The notes under the pieces are model-generated. The model was given only the letters and a program-made list of their open reading frames with translations, did not search any database and had not been told where the DNA came from. DNA of 52,603 nucleotides. It comes from an uncultured Chloroflexota bacterium (lineage in GTDB: Bacteria; Chloroflexota; Limnocylindria; Limnocylindrales; CSP1-4). Below, in pieces: positions 23,032-31,447 of the stretch (position 1 is the first letter of the stretch; the number at the start of each line of letters is the position of its first letter). The translations under genes and the position numbers were made by a program. The stretch lies in contig CAIJPD010000036.1 in the NCBI GenBank assembly GCA_903822495.1, forward strand, positions 1 through 52,603. The letters are read 5' to 3'.

Positions 23032-25194
23032 ATGACCACGGGCGGGCCGATGACCACGGGCGTTCGACGGCATGGCCGCGTCGGCATGCCCGCGGGCCGG
23101 GCCACGATCCTCGCCGCGCTGATTGCCGCGCTGGTCCCCGCGATCGCGGTGATGGCCGCGCCGGCGCCGCCGCCTGTGCCGGCGACGCCGATTGCACCGG
23201 CGATGCTGCTTGCGCCCGGCGTGCCCGATGCCGGACCGGTCGCACCGGCGATCACCCTCCCGCCACCGCCCGGCACCACCAGCCGCGTCTCCGTGCCGGC
23301 GAGCGGGGTCCAGGCCAACAACCTCAGCTCCACCCCCGGCATCTCCGGTGACGGGCGCTGGGTCGCCTTCTCGTCCGCTGCAACCAACCTGGTCGCCAAC
23401 GACACCAACAACTCGATCGACCTGTTCGTCAAGGACCTGGAGACGGGGGCGCTGGTCCGGGTCCCGTACCCCGCCAACTTCTCCCCCATCACGGGTAGCA
23501 CGGCCGCGTACCCCAGCCTGTCCGCGGACGGGGAGTGGCTCGTGTTCGAATACCTCCCCCCGGGGGCCGTGATCGTCGACGTGCCCCTCGCGACGCGGAT
23601 CTTCCTCTGGCAGCGCAGCCGGAACGTGACGGTCGAGATCAGCCCGCAGCAGCTGCCGGCCACGGGCAGGCTCAACCCGAGCATCTCGCCGGACGGCCTG
23701 TTCGTCGCCTACGACGCCCTCCCCACCAGCACCACCACCCAGGCCTTCCGGCAGGTCCACCTCTGGAACCGGATCACGGGCGGGGTGACCCTGGTCTCGG
23801 TCAACAGCCAGGGCGTCGCCGGGGTCGGGTCCAGCTACGGCCCGTCGGTCTCGAACGGCGGCGCCGTGGTCGCCTTCCTGTCGAACGCTGCCTCCATGGC
23901 GGGCGTTGCCGACAACAACCCGGCCGCCGACGTCTACGTCCGCGACATGGCCGCCGCGCAGACGAAGCTGGTCACGCCGGTTCCGCAGCCCCCAAGTCCC
24001 ACCGGCGCCCCGGAGTACCAGAACGAGGGCGCGCGGGTCTCGGCCGACGGCCGGTTCGTCGCCTTCGGCAGCCAGGCTTCGTACGTCGCCCTGGACACCA
24101 ACAAGGTGGGAGACGTCTACCGCTTCGAACGCCAGACCGGGGCCTACGACCTGGTCTCGGTGGACGCCACGGGGAAGGCCGCCGCGGGGTACAGCGGCCA
24201 ACCGGCAATCACGCCGACGGGTCGCTACGTGGCCTTCACGTCCCAGGCGACCGACGTCATCGACACGCCGATCCGGGGCGCGACCGGCCCCATCACCGGG
24301 ACCTTCGCCGGGCCGACGCCCGTCGCCACCTCCGAGATCTACATCCGCGAGATGGTCACCCCGGAGACCATCCGCGCCTCGGTCAGCACGAACGCGGCCG
24401 CCTCCGGTCAGTCGCTCCGGCCAGTCGTCTCGGATGACGGCGGGCACATCGCCTGGGACTCCACGGGGACCAACCTCGTCGCCAACGACACCAACCAGCA
24501 GCTGGACGTCTTCCTGCGCGACATCCCGGGGCTGCTGGTGGCGCTCCCCAACCCGCTCGATTTCGGCGTCCGCGCCGTGGGCACCACCAGCCTCCCGGCC
24601 GCCGTCACGCTGGGCAACGACGGCTGGGCGGACGTCCGGGTCGCCGGGCTCAGCCTGGCGGGTGCCAACCCGGGGGACTTCACGGTCCTCGCCGACCCGT
24701 GCTCCGGCAGCCCCCTGAGCCGGGGCGCCAAGTGCAGCGCGGCCCTCGTCTTCAGCCCCAAGGCCGCCGGCACGCGCAGCGGGGTGTTGAACATCGTCGG
24801 CGCCGCGTCCCGGACGCCGACCGCCATCAGGCTGGCGGGCCGGGCCAGCGACGCCAAGCTGGACCTGTCCGAGGACATCGGCGCGCGGGGGCGCGTGGTG
24901 ACGGCCACGGGCACCGGGTTCCCGGCGGGCGCGGTGGTGCGGCTGCGCTGGTCGGTGGGCATCACGCCCACGCTGCCCAAGATCGTCGCCGACGCCAAGG
25001 GCGGCTTCAAGATCCAGGTCCTCGTCTTCCACCACGACCCACTCGGCCCACGCAAGCTGATCGCCGAACCCCCCGCGGGCTCCACCCAGTTCGTGGCCGC
25101 GGAAGCGGACTACCTGGTCATCGAATCGCCCGCCGTCCCGCCCGGCTTCAACCTGCCGGGCCCGCTCTCGGACGCCATCATCACCCGCCGATGA
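23032..25194 (+). CDS. Exported TolB-type beta-propeller with anchor-D-like C-domain
   Basis: 720 aa. The N-terminal hydrophobic segment (TILAALIAALVPAIAVMAAP, about 24-43) is a signal peptide or anchor. Residues about 85-500 contain repeated PD40/TolB-like blades (SGDGRWVAFSSAATNLVANDTN; SADGEWLVFEY; SPDGLFVAYDA; SADGRFVAFGS; SDDGGHIAWDSTGTNLVANDTN). About 510-610 is a choice-of-anchor-D/ASPM-like Ig domain (DFGVRAVGTTSLPAAVTLGN, GANPGDFTVLADPCSG). The start is ambiguous: a duplicated 18-bp segment gives two in-frame ATGs (23032, 23050). The protein probably binds ligands outside the membrane. The next gene overlaps it by 4 bp. Confidence 0.85.
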   Translation: MTTGGPMTTGVRRHGRVGMPAGRATILAALIAALVPAIAVMAAPAPPPVPATPIAPAMLLAPGVPDAGPVAPAITLPPPPGTTSRVSVPASGVQANNLSSTPGISGDGRWVAFSSAATNLVANDTNNSIDLFVKDLETGALVRVPYPANFSPITGSTAAYPSLSADGEWLVFEYLPPGAVIVDVPLATRIFLWQRSRNVTVEISPQQLPATGRLNPSISPDGLFVAYDALPTSTTTQAFRQVHLWNRITGGVTLVSVNSQGVAGVGSSYGPSVSNGGAVVAFLSNAASMAGVADNNPAADVYVRDMAAAQTKLVTPVPQPPSPTGAPEYQNEGARVSADGRFVAFGSQASYVALDTNKVGDVYRFERQTGAYDLVSVDATGKAAAGYSGQPAITPTGRYVAFTSQATDVIDTPIRGATGPITGTFAGPTPVATSEIYIREMVTPETIRASVSTNAAASGQSLRPVVSDDGGHIAWDSTGTNLVANDTNQQLDVFLRDIPGLLVALPNPLDFGVRAVGTTSLPAAVTLGNDGWADVRVAGLSLAGANPGDFTVLADPCSGSPLSRGAKCSAALVFSPKAAGTRSGVLNIVGAASRTPTAIRLAGRASDAKLDLSEDIGARGRVVTATGTGFPAGAVVRLRWSVGITPTLPKIVADAKGGFKIQVLVFHHDPLGPRKLIAEPPAGSTQFVAAEADYLVIESPAVPPGFNLPGPLSDAIITRR

Positions 25195-25820
25195 GCGCCA
25201 ACCCGTGCCCGTCGTGCGGTGGGACCAACGTCGCGGGCGACCGGTTCTGCGGCTCCTGCGGCGCGCCCCTCCCGTTCCGGCCGGCGACGGCGGAGGCGGA
25301 CACGGCGCTGCGGGCGGGCCCTGGAGTCGCCTCCGTCGCCGACCATGAGCCTGCCGCGCCGGCCGGCCTTCGCGACGATCCCCAAGGGGTGCCGGTCACG
25401 GTCCCCTGCCCCGCCTGCGGCCACGCCAACCCGGCCGGCCGGACCTTCTGCAGGGCCTGCGGGTCCGGGCTCCCCAGGGTGGCGGCGGCGGTGCGCGTGC
25501 CAGACTCCGGCGCGACGATCCCGTCCCTGGCAGCGCCCATCGCGGCCATGTCCGTCGCGCCCAGGTCCGCCCTGCCAACCCCGGCCTCATCGGGCCGCGC
25601 GGCAATCGCTCCCGGCACGGCCCGCCGGCAGGGCGGGAAGGGATGGCTGGTCCTGATCATCATCCTGGGCCTCGCCGCCGGGATCCTCTGGACGCTGCTG
25701 CCTCGCCTGATGGCCGGCGGAGCGCCGAACGAGGCCCTGCCCAGCACGCCCAATCCCGGCCAGGTGCTGCCCGCCGCCTCGGTGCCGGCGAACTGGCCCC
25801 GCCTGGAGGTATCCGCTTGA
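25191..25820 (+). CDS. Double zinc-ribbon single-pass membrane protein
   Basis: 209 aa. Two zinc ribbons, CPSCGGTNVAGDRFCGSCG (6-24) and CPACGHANPAGRTFCRACG (about 72-90), are separated by a flexible linker. A membrane helix follows at about 149-168 (GWLVLIIILGLAAGILWTLL) with a short extracytoplasmic tail. The zinc ribbons would be cytoplasmic and could contact a cytoplasmic partner. The ATG overlaps the previous stop (ATGA), and its TGA overlaps the next ATG. The ribbon type matches that of the coiled-coil protein at the left edge of the window, an interesting link between the injection-system operon and this one. Confidence 0.85.
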   Translation: MSANPCPSCGGTNVAGDRFCGSCGAPLPFRPATAEADTALRAGPGVASVADHEPAAPAGLRDDPQGVPVTVPCPACGHANPAGRTFCRACGSGLPRVAAAVRVPDSGATIPSLAAPIAAMSVAPRSALPTPASSGRAAIAPGTARRQGGKGWLVLIIILGLAAGILWTLLPRLMAGGAPNEALPSTPNPGQVLPAASVPANWPRLEVSA

Positions 25821-26779
25821 TGGCCGGCCTGAATGACCTGGTGACCAGGGTGGCCACCAGGCTGCAGACTGCTCCCCTGGTGGCCGTCGGCGTGGCCGGC
25901 GTCATCGTGGGCTCGGCCACGATGGTCATCGCCGGTCCCCGGGGTGGCTCTTCCGCGGTGCCCAGCAGCCCGCTCCCGCTGTTTGCCTGCCCGGACGGCA
26001 AGACCCAGGTGGGCGACGTCCAGCCGGGCGAGCAGGTCCTGCTGACCGCCCGGACCGAGGATGCCACCTGGCTCCAGGTCCACTTCCCGGCCGGCGGCGG
26101 CCTGGATCGCGCATGGGCGCAGGCGGCGGCATTCTCGATCGAGGGGACGTTCACCGCCCTCCCGGTCGCCGCGTGCGAGCAGCTGGCGGAGCGCGTCCAG
26201 GGACCGGCGGCATCGCTCACCACGGCGGTTCGCAACTCGCCGTCCCCGGCACCCACGCGACGGCCCACCGCCCAGCCGAGCGCAGTCGCCAGCGAGGCGC
26301 CGTCCCCGACGCCCTCGCCTACCCCGACGCCCGGCCCCACGCCGAAGCCCGGGGTGACGCCGCCGCCCGCCCCAACGCCGACGCCCACGCCCAGCCCCAC
26401 GCCGGACACGGTGGGCCCCGTCATGAGCGCCATCGGCGCGAACCCGACGACCATCTACGACTACACATCGGGACCGTGCTACGCCAAGTCGACGACGATC
26501 AAGGTGACGGCGGCGGACGTGTCTGGCGTCCAGTCGGTCACCCTCTGGTACGACCCGCCCGGGGCCGCGGGCTGGTCGGCCAAGTCGATGAGCCTCAGTT
26601 TGGGGACCAGCGTGAACGGGACGTGGCAGACCACGCTCACCGCCGTAAGCGGCTGGACTGCCGGTCCGATCTACTACTACACGGTTGGCGTGGACACCAG
26701 GCAGAACGCGACGCAGTATCCGCCTGCCGGCCCGACCGGCTACCCGGCGGTGACGATCCTGCTGGGGGGGCCCTGCTGA
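25820..26779 (+). CDS. Anchored SH3-like / Pro-Thr-rich protein with Ig-like C-domain
   Basis: 319 aa, start supported by GGAGG about ten bases upstream and overlapping the previous stop by one base. An N-terminal membrane helix (about 17-40, APLVAVGVAGVIVGSATMVIA) precedes an SH3-like segment at 55-105 (VQPGEQVLLTARTEDATWLQVHFP). A long Pro/Thr/Ser linker (about 140-200) follows, then a beta-rich domain (KSTTIKVTAADVSGVQSVTLWYDPP; GPIYYYTVGVDTRQNATQYPP) resembling Ig/fn3-like modules. Cell-wall spanning and surface exposure are likely. The binding partner is unknown. The TGA overlaps the next ATG. Confidence 0.75.
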   Translation: MAGLNDLVTRVATRLQTAPLVAVGVAGVIVGSATMVIAGPRGGSSAVPSSPLPLFACPDGKTQVGDVQPGEQVLLTARTEDATWLQVHFPAGGGLDRAWAQAAAFSIEGTFTALPVAACEQLAERVQGPAASLTTAVRNSPSPAPTRRPTAQPSAVASEAPSPTPSPTPTPGPTPKPGVTPPPAPTPTPTPSPTPDTVGPVMSAIGANPTTIYDYTSGPCYAKSTTIKVTAADVSGVQSVTLWYDPPGAAGWSAKSMSLSLGTSVNGTWQTTLTAVSGWTAGPIYYYTVGVDTRQNATQYPPAGPTGYPAVTILLGGPC

Positions 26780-28695
26780 TGAACATCAACTCCCTCCTCA
26801 GCCGCCTGGGCCTGTTCGTGGCCACGGCCGTCGTCGGCGCATTCGTCACCTCCACCATCACGGCGATCCTGACGCCGACCAAGCTGGACTCGGCCGCGCG
26901 CACCGTCCCCCAGGTGGTCTCGACCCCGGGGCCCGGCTCGTCCGGCGAGACCGTCTTCGCGGCCTTCGACCTCATCCCGGCTTCGCCAGAGCCCCTCGAA
27001 GCGGTGGACGCGCCCATCCTGCAGGCAATCGCGGCGCAGCAGCCGGAGCCGGAGCCCAACCCCAACGGGCTGCCGCGAGTCCCGGCCGTGAGCCAGTTCG
27101 ACGGCACCCCCTTCGCCGGCGCCAACTGCAACATGGCGGCCGGCGCCATGCTCGCCCGCCTGGGCTGGGGCATCGTCACCACGGGCGGCACCCTTCGGGC
27201 GCTCCAGGATGACCAGGAGGGCGGGACGGACCTAGGCGATCTCGCGACGGCCCTCTGGCGCGGCTACGGGGTCTCGCCGCGCTGGGGCGGCATCCTCCCC
27301 GACCAGCTGCGCAAGCTGATCGGGGCGGGCTACGGCGCGGTGGTCCACGGCACCTACGGCGTGCTGCCGGTGCCGTTCAACAAGCAGCCCTCGTTCACGG
27401 GACCCCACGCCATCTTCATCGACGCCTACTTCCCCGGCTCCAGGAAGGCCCCGGCCGCCTACTTCGTGGTGGATCCCATCTACCAGGCGGGCGGCGGCTA
27501 CGAGGGCGAGTGGATGCCCGCGGACCTGGTCGAGAAGTTCGCCCTGGACTTCACCAGGAACGGTCGGATCATGGCGGCCTGGGCCTACCCCGTGGGCGGC
27601 GCGGCACCGGACGTCCCCGGGATCGGCGACCTGCCCACGTCCGGTCAGGGCGCCCCGCTGGGGCCCGCCGACCCGAAGCCGGACCCCGCCGATCCGCCGC
27701 TCACCCTGACGGTGGAGCCGGGCAACCTCACGGTCACCCTCGCCTCACCCCCCAAGCCGGTCGCGACCCCCAAGCCGGGCTCGGGCGGCGGCGCCGGGTC
27801 AGGTGGCGTCATGATCGGCGGGGTGGTCCTGATCCCGCGCCTCGATATCTGCGTCGCCCTGCCCAAGCCGATCTACTGCCCGGGCGGCCTCATCGGCCGA
27901 TACGGGAGTTCGGCGCCGCCGGTCCTTGGAGCGCTCCAGCCCAGAATCACCATCAAGTTCGTTGACGGCGCCAAGCCGAACGACGTGCTCGTGGGCTTCA
28001 CGGTGGACCCGCCCGGCCCCGCCGACGTCTCGTACTGGAAGGCCGATGGCAGCGGTGGCGTCCTCAAGGCGCCCAAGATGAGCTCGGTCTCCCTCGGCGG
28101 CGGCGCCCCGACGCTCGTCGCGCACCTGCCGGCCTTCGCCGGGACCGAGTACCGGTTCCAGGTGGTTGCCGGCGGGGCCATCGGCGTCAAGAGTGCGCAA
28201 GGCACGTTCACCACCGGGGCCGGCGTGAAGGCTCTCGACGTGGGGCTGACCTCCATCAGCAGCCCGTCGTACCGGCTGGACACCAGCGTCTTCACCCTCT
28301 ACTCGCGGATCAACGCCGGCTCCTATGCACCGCTCATCCGGCCGTGCGACAACGGGACCCTCCTGGAGCGCGTCTTCCTGGGCGGGCAGTCGTACTGCAT
28401 CCCGGACGTCACGGCGTCGCCCCCGGCCGCGTGCATCGGGGTCAAGGTTGGCTACCAGATCGTTGGGATGGGCGCCGCCAAGGTCGCCATCCGCGCCGTG
28501 CCGGACGACGGTGCCAAGCGCCTCGATGGCACGTCCGCCGAGGACACCACCATCGAGGCGGTGGGCAAGTCCGACGCGGACGAGGTGACGCTGGGCTGCC
28601 TCACGCCGGGCAAGGGGTACACGATCCAGGTGGACCTGATCGGCGACACGCTGGGGCCGCTGATGACCCGGTCGCTGGTGGCGCCGGCCTCCTAG
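26779..28695 (+). CDS. Anchored C39-fold cysteine protease-like protein
   Basis: 638 aa. An N-terminal membrane helix (11-31) is followed by a C39-like papain fold at about 98-265: VPAVSQFDGTPFAGANCNMAAGAM (candidate Cys117), GPHAIFIDAYF (His210) and YFVVDPIY (Asp232), an apparently complete triad in the right order. Residues 285-380 are Pro/Lys-rich linker. About 385-500 and 520-638 are beta domains with paired cysteines. It ends the five-gene operon. Candidate roles are processing of surface or injected proteins or peptidoglycan-linked peptide cleavage; no substrate can be named. The closest alternative is an inactive C39-like binding domain. Confidence 0.8.
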   Translation: MNINSLLSRLGLFVATAVVGAFVTSTITAILTPTKLDSAARTVPQVVSTPGPGSSGETVFAAFDLIPASPEPLEAVDAPILQAIAAQQPEPEPNPNGLPRVPAVSQFDGTPFAGANCNMAAGAMLARLGWGIVTTGGTLRALQDDQEGGTDLGDLATALWRGYGVSPRWGGILPDQLRKLIGAGYGAVVHGTYGVLPVPFNKQPSFTGPHAIFIDAYFPGSRKAPAAYFVVDPIYQAGGGYEGEWMPADLVEKFALDFTRNGRIMAAWAYPVGGAAPDVPGIGDLPTSGQGAPLGPADPKPDPADPPLTLTVEPGNLTVTLASPPKPVATPKPGSGGGAGSGGVMIGGVVLIPRLDICVALPKPIYCPGGLIGRYGSSAPPVLGALQPRITIKFVDGAKPNDVLVGFTVDPPGPADVSYWKADGSGGVLKAPKMSSVSLGGGAPTLVAHLPAFAGTEYRFQVVAGGAIGVKSAQGTFTTGAGVKALDVGLTSISSPSYRLDTSVFTLYSRINAGSYAPLIRPCDNGTLLERVFLGGQSYCIPDVTASPPAACIGVKVGYQIVGMGAAKVAIRAVPDDGAKRLDGTSAEDTTIEAVGKSDADEVTLGCLTPGKGYTIQVDLIGDTLGPLMTRSLVAPAS

Positions 28696-28819
28696 ATCAG
28701 GCGGACCGGCGCGGCCGGCCCATCACCCGAGCCGCTGTTGCCCGGCAGCATCGCGGGACCGCGACCGGTGCGCGAGTGGCGCCGCGGCGGCCCGGAGGCA
28801 GCCGCGGCCGACGCCGCGG
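28696..28819. other. Convergent gap, nothing recognised
   Basis: 124 bp between the stop of the C39-like gene and the stop of the minus-strand transporter. It is GC-rich without a convincing hairpin plus T-run or a small gene. Confidence 0.5.
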
Positions 28820-30499
28820 TCAGTGGGCGGGTGGCGCCGCCGCGGCCGCACCCTCGCCCATCCCATGCCCACGCCCGGCCGATGCCGGCAGCAGGAACGA
28901 GAGCCCCAGGCCCAGCAGCACGAACGCGAGGGCGCCGAAGCCGGCGGCCCGGGCCGCGTCGACGAACGCGTCCTCGATGGGCCGGATGATCGCCGCGTTC
29001 GCCGGATCCGCCTTGAACCCGGTGAGCGCCTGGCCCGCGGAAGCATCGATCGCCTGCGCGATCCCTGCCTGCGCCACGGCCGGCAGCCCCGGGACCGCGG
29101 CCAGGTTCGTCTTGGTCTCGGACAGCAGCGTCGTGAACAGGATGGTGCCCAGGATCGCGATCCCCAGCGCCGAGCCAACCTGGCGCAGCGTGGAGTTGGC
29201 GCCCGACGCCAGCCCCGATTCCTGCGGCGGGACATCGCCCAGCACCACGCTGGTCAGCTGCGCGGTGGCGAAGCCCACGCCCAGGCCGTACACGAACAGC
29301 GCCGGAGCGAGCGCGACCGGGTTGAGGTCGGCCGAGATGAGGAGCGTGGTCCACAGGATGCCCACGGCCTCCAGGGCCATGCCCAGCGTCACCACCCGGC
29401 GCGGCCCGGAGCGGCGCGCGATCCCCGCCGCGGCCGGCGCCGCGAAGAACGCGCCGACGGCCAGCGAGAGGAAGACGAGGCCCGTCTGGAACGCCGTGAG
29501 GCCCAGCACCGCCTGGAGGAAGAGCGGGAGCACGAAGATCAGGCCGAACTCACCCAGGGACACGATGGTGCCGGCCAGGTTGCCGTAGCGGAAGGTGGGG
29601 ACGCGCCAGAGGTCGAAGTCGAAGAGGTACGCCGCACCCGACGCCTTGCGCCGCGTCTCGATCACGTAGAAGACCACCAGCGCCCCGAGCGCCACGGCGA
29701 TCGTCACGGGGATGATGGAGATCGCCGCGTCCATGGGCCACGTGATGCCCAGGATGCTGAGCGCCTTCTCCGGCGCCCACCAGCCGTACGTCCGGCCCTC
29801 GATGAGGGCGAAGACGATCCCGCCCAGGCCCAGCGTCACCAGCACGAACCCCGGGAGGTCCAGGCCGCGCTTGGCCGACTCATCGCGCGACTCGCGGATG
29901 TACTTGAGCGTCCCGAGGATGGCCAGGATGCCGATCGGCAGGTTGATGAAGAACGCCCAGCGCCACGACAGCTCCGTGGTCAGCCAGCCGCCGAGCAGCG
30001 GCCCGATGGCCGCCATGCCGCCGATGACCGAGCCCCAGATGCCGAAGGCGATTGCGCGGTCGCGGCCGCGGAAGTTGGTGTTGAGGATGGACTGGGTCGC
30101 GGGCAGGATCATCGCGCCGCCCACGCCCTGCAGGAGCCGCGCGAGGATCAGCATCGCCCCGTTGCCGGCGATGCCGGCCAGCATCGAGGCGGCCACGAAG
30201 ATCCCCAGGCCCACCAGGTAGAGCATGCGTCGGCCGGCCATGTCGCCGATCCGGCCCAGCGTGATGAGGAGCGCGGCGAAGACCAGCGCGTACGTGGTGT
30301 TGATCCACTCCGCCGTGGTGCCGTCCAGCTTGAGCTCGGCGATGATCGCGGGCACGGCGACGTTCACGATGGTCGCGTCCACGATGATCATGGCCACGCC
30401 GACGCTGAGCATCGCGAGACCCAGCCAGCGGCCCTTGCCCGCGGAGTCCATCGACGTCTCACCGCCGGGAAGCCCGGGCGCGCGACTGCTGTTGGTCAT
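28820..30499 (-). CDS. DHA2-family MFS drug/metabolite exporter
   Basis: 559 aa from MTNSSRAPG, with GGAGG eleven bases upstream. Fourteen hydrophobic segments are expected for the EmrB/QacA (DHA2) group. Motif D1/A features are clear: VDATIVNVAVPAI, TTYALVFAALLITLGRIGDMAGRRMLYLVG, ARLLQGVGGAMILPATQSIL, and motif C-like GPLLGGWLTTELSWRWAFFINLPIGI. The distal part has GNLAGTIVSLGEFGLIFVLPLFLQ. Proton-driven export is the family role; the substrate is unknown. It has no obvious functional link to the neighbouring genes. Confidence 0.9.
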   Translation of the reverse strand: MTNSSRAPGLPGGETSMDSAGKGRWLGLAMLSVGVAMIIVDATIVNVAVPAIIAELKLDGTTAEWINTTYALVFAALLITLGRIGDMAGRRMLYLVGLGIFVAASMLAGIAGNGAMLILARLLQGVGGAMILPATQSILNTNFRGRDRAIAFGIWGSVIGGMAAIGPLLGGWLTTELSWRWAFFINLPIGILAILGTLKYIRESRDESAKRGLDLPGFVLVTLGLGGIVFALIEGRTYGWWAPEKALSILGITWPMDAAISIIPVTIAVALGALVVFYVIETRRKASGAAYLFDFDLWRVPTFRYGNLAGTIVSLGEFGLIFVLPLFLQAVLGLTAFQTGLVFLSLAVGAFFAAPAAAGIARRSGPRRVVTLGMALEAVGILWTTLLISADLNPVALAPALFVYGLGVGFATAQLTSVVLGDVPPQESGLASGANSTLRQVGSALGIAILGTILFTTLLSETKTNLAAVPGLPAVAQAGIAQAIDASAGQALTGFKADPANAAIIRPIEDAFVDAARAAGFGALAFVLLGLGLSFLLPASAGRGHGMGEGAAAAAPPAH

Positions 30500-30647
30500 G
30501 GCGTGGTGGATCCTCCAGTGGAGTGCGGCGCGGTCGAATGCCACCCCGGCCGGCACTCGCAGACTCGGGAGCAGATGGGGACGTTGGGCGCATTCTGGCC
30601 ATGACCGCGGATTTCTGCACGCGGAGGCTTAGCCCGGCGGCAAGGCG

Positions 30648-31250
30648 CTAGGTCGATCCCAGGTGCCACTGGATGCTGCCCGTGTGGCAGAAGTCGAGGA
30701 CCAGGCACGCGCCGCCCGTCAGATCCCAGTCCCGGCCGGCGATGAACGGCCCGCGATCCACGACCGGGACCGTGATCACCACCCCGTTGGACGGGTTTCG
30801 GAACGTCACGAGCGTCCCGCATGGAAGCGTGCGATGCGCCACGCCCAGCAGGGCCTCGGTCAGGACGCCCGGGCAGGCCAGGCCCTGACCGTAGAAGCCG
30901 GGGCCATAGAAGCTCGCGCCGGAGGACCGCCAGGCGGGCTCGGCCAGCGCGATCATGGGCGGCTCGGGGAGCAGGGCCTGGGGCGGGGCCGTGTCGCCGG
31001 CGACCTGGGCATGCCGCAGCTGGGCGAAGCGCCCGGGCCCTTCGAGATGGCCCTCGGACTCGTTCGCCATAGCCGGTTCGGACTGCGTCGTTGCGGGACT
31101 CCCGGACGGCGGAACCTGGGCCCCGCGAGCGAGGACCTTGCCCATCGGTGACCCGAGGCTGGGACCTCGAGAGACAACCGTTCCGGGTGCGGCAACCAGG
31201 GCGAGCGCAACCATCAAGGCGGCGCGCGCGACGGTTCTGGGGAGTCGCAC
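30648..31250 (-). CDS. Exported RlpA-like double-psi beta-barrel protein
   Basis: 200 aa from a GTG that places a signal peptide at the N-terminus (RLPRTVARAALMVALALVAAPG). The frame is open further upstream but reads as low-complexity sequence. The C-terminal 95 residues form an RlpA/DPBB domain: GASFYGPGFYGQGLACPGVLT, RTLPCGTLVTFRNPSNG, VVDRGPFIAGRDWDLT and a closing hydrophobic strand. The DRGPF motif is typical. RlpA-family proteins bind or cleave denuded peptidoglycan. Four cysteines suggest disulfides. Divergent from metH. Confidence 0.8.
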   Translation of the reverse strand: MRLPRTVARAALMVALALVAAPGTVVSRGPSLGSPMGKVLARGAQVPPSGSPATTQSEPAMANESEGHLEGPGRFAQLRHAQVAGDTAPPQALLPEPPMIALAEPAWRSSGASFYGPGFYGQGLACPGVLTEALLGVAHRTLPCGTLVTFRNPSNGVVITVPVVDRGPFIAGRDWDLTGGACLVLDFCHTGSIQWHLGST

Positions 31251-31447
31251 CAGTCCCCACCATACCAGCCGGCGCGCCGTCGTGGTCCCGGACGGGCCTC
31301 CGGGCGGCATGGCGGGGCGCGCCCGACCGGCCGCTCCGTGCCCGAACTGCCCCTCCGCCGGGCGTTCTGCCCCTCCGCCGGGCCTCCCGCTGCCCCTCCC
31401 GCTGGACCCGCGGCCCCTCGCCGCCCCGTCGGCCATAATCCCGGCAC
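31251..31447 (+). promoter_or_regulatory. metH promoter region, probably leaderless
   Basis: CATAAT (31434-31439) is a one-mismatch -10 hexamer ending eight bases before the metH ATG, leaving no room for a leader or SD. No cobalamin or SAM riboswitch core was found. The stretch 31340-31415 has imperfect direct repeats of CTGCCCCTCCGCCGGGC. Divergent expression of the RlpA-like gene starts at the left end. Confidence 0.55.

Noticed and set aside
31251..31447. Cobalamin or SAM riboswitch before metH
   Set aside because: No B12-box or S-box core is present, and a -10-like element eight bases from the ATG leaves no leader.
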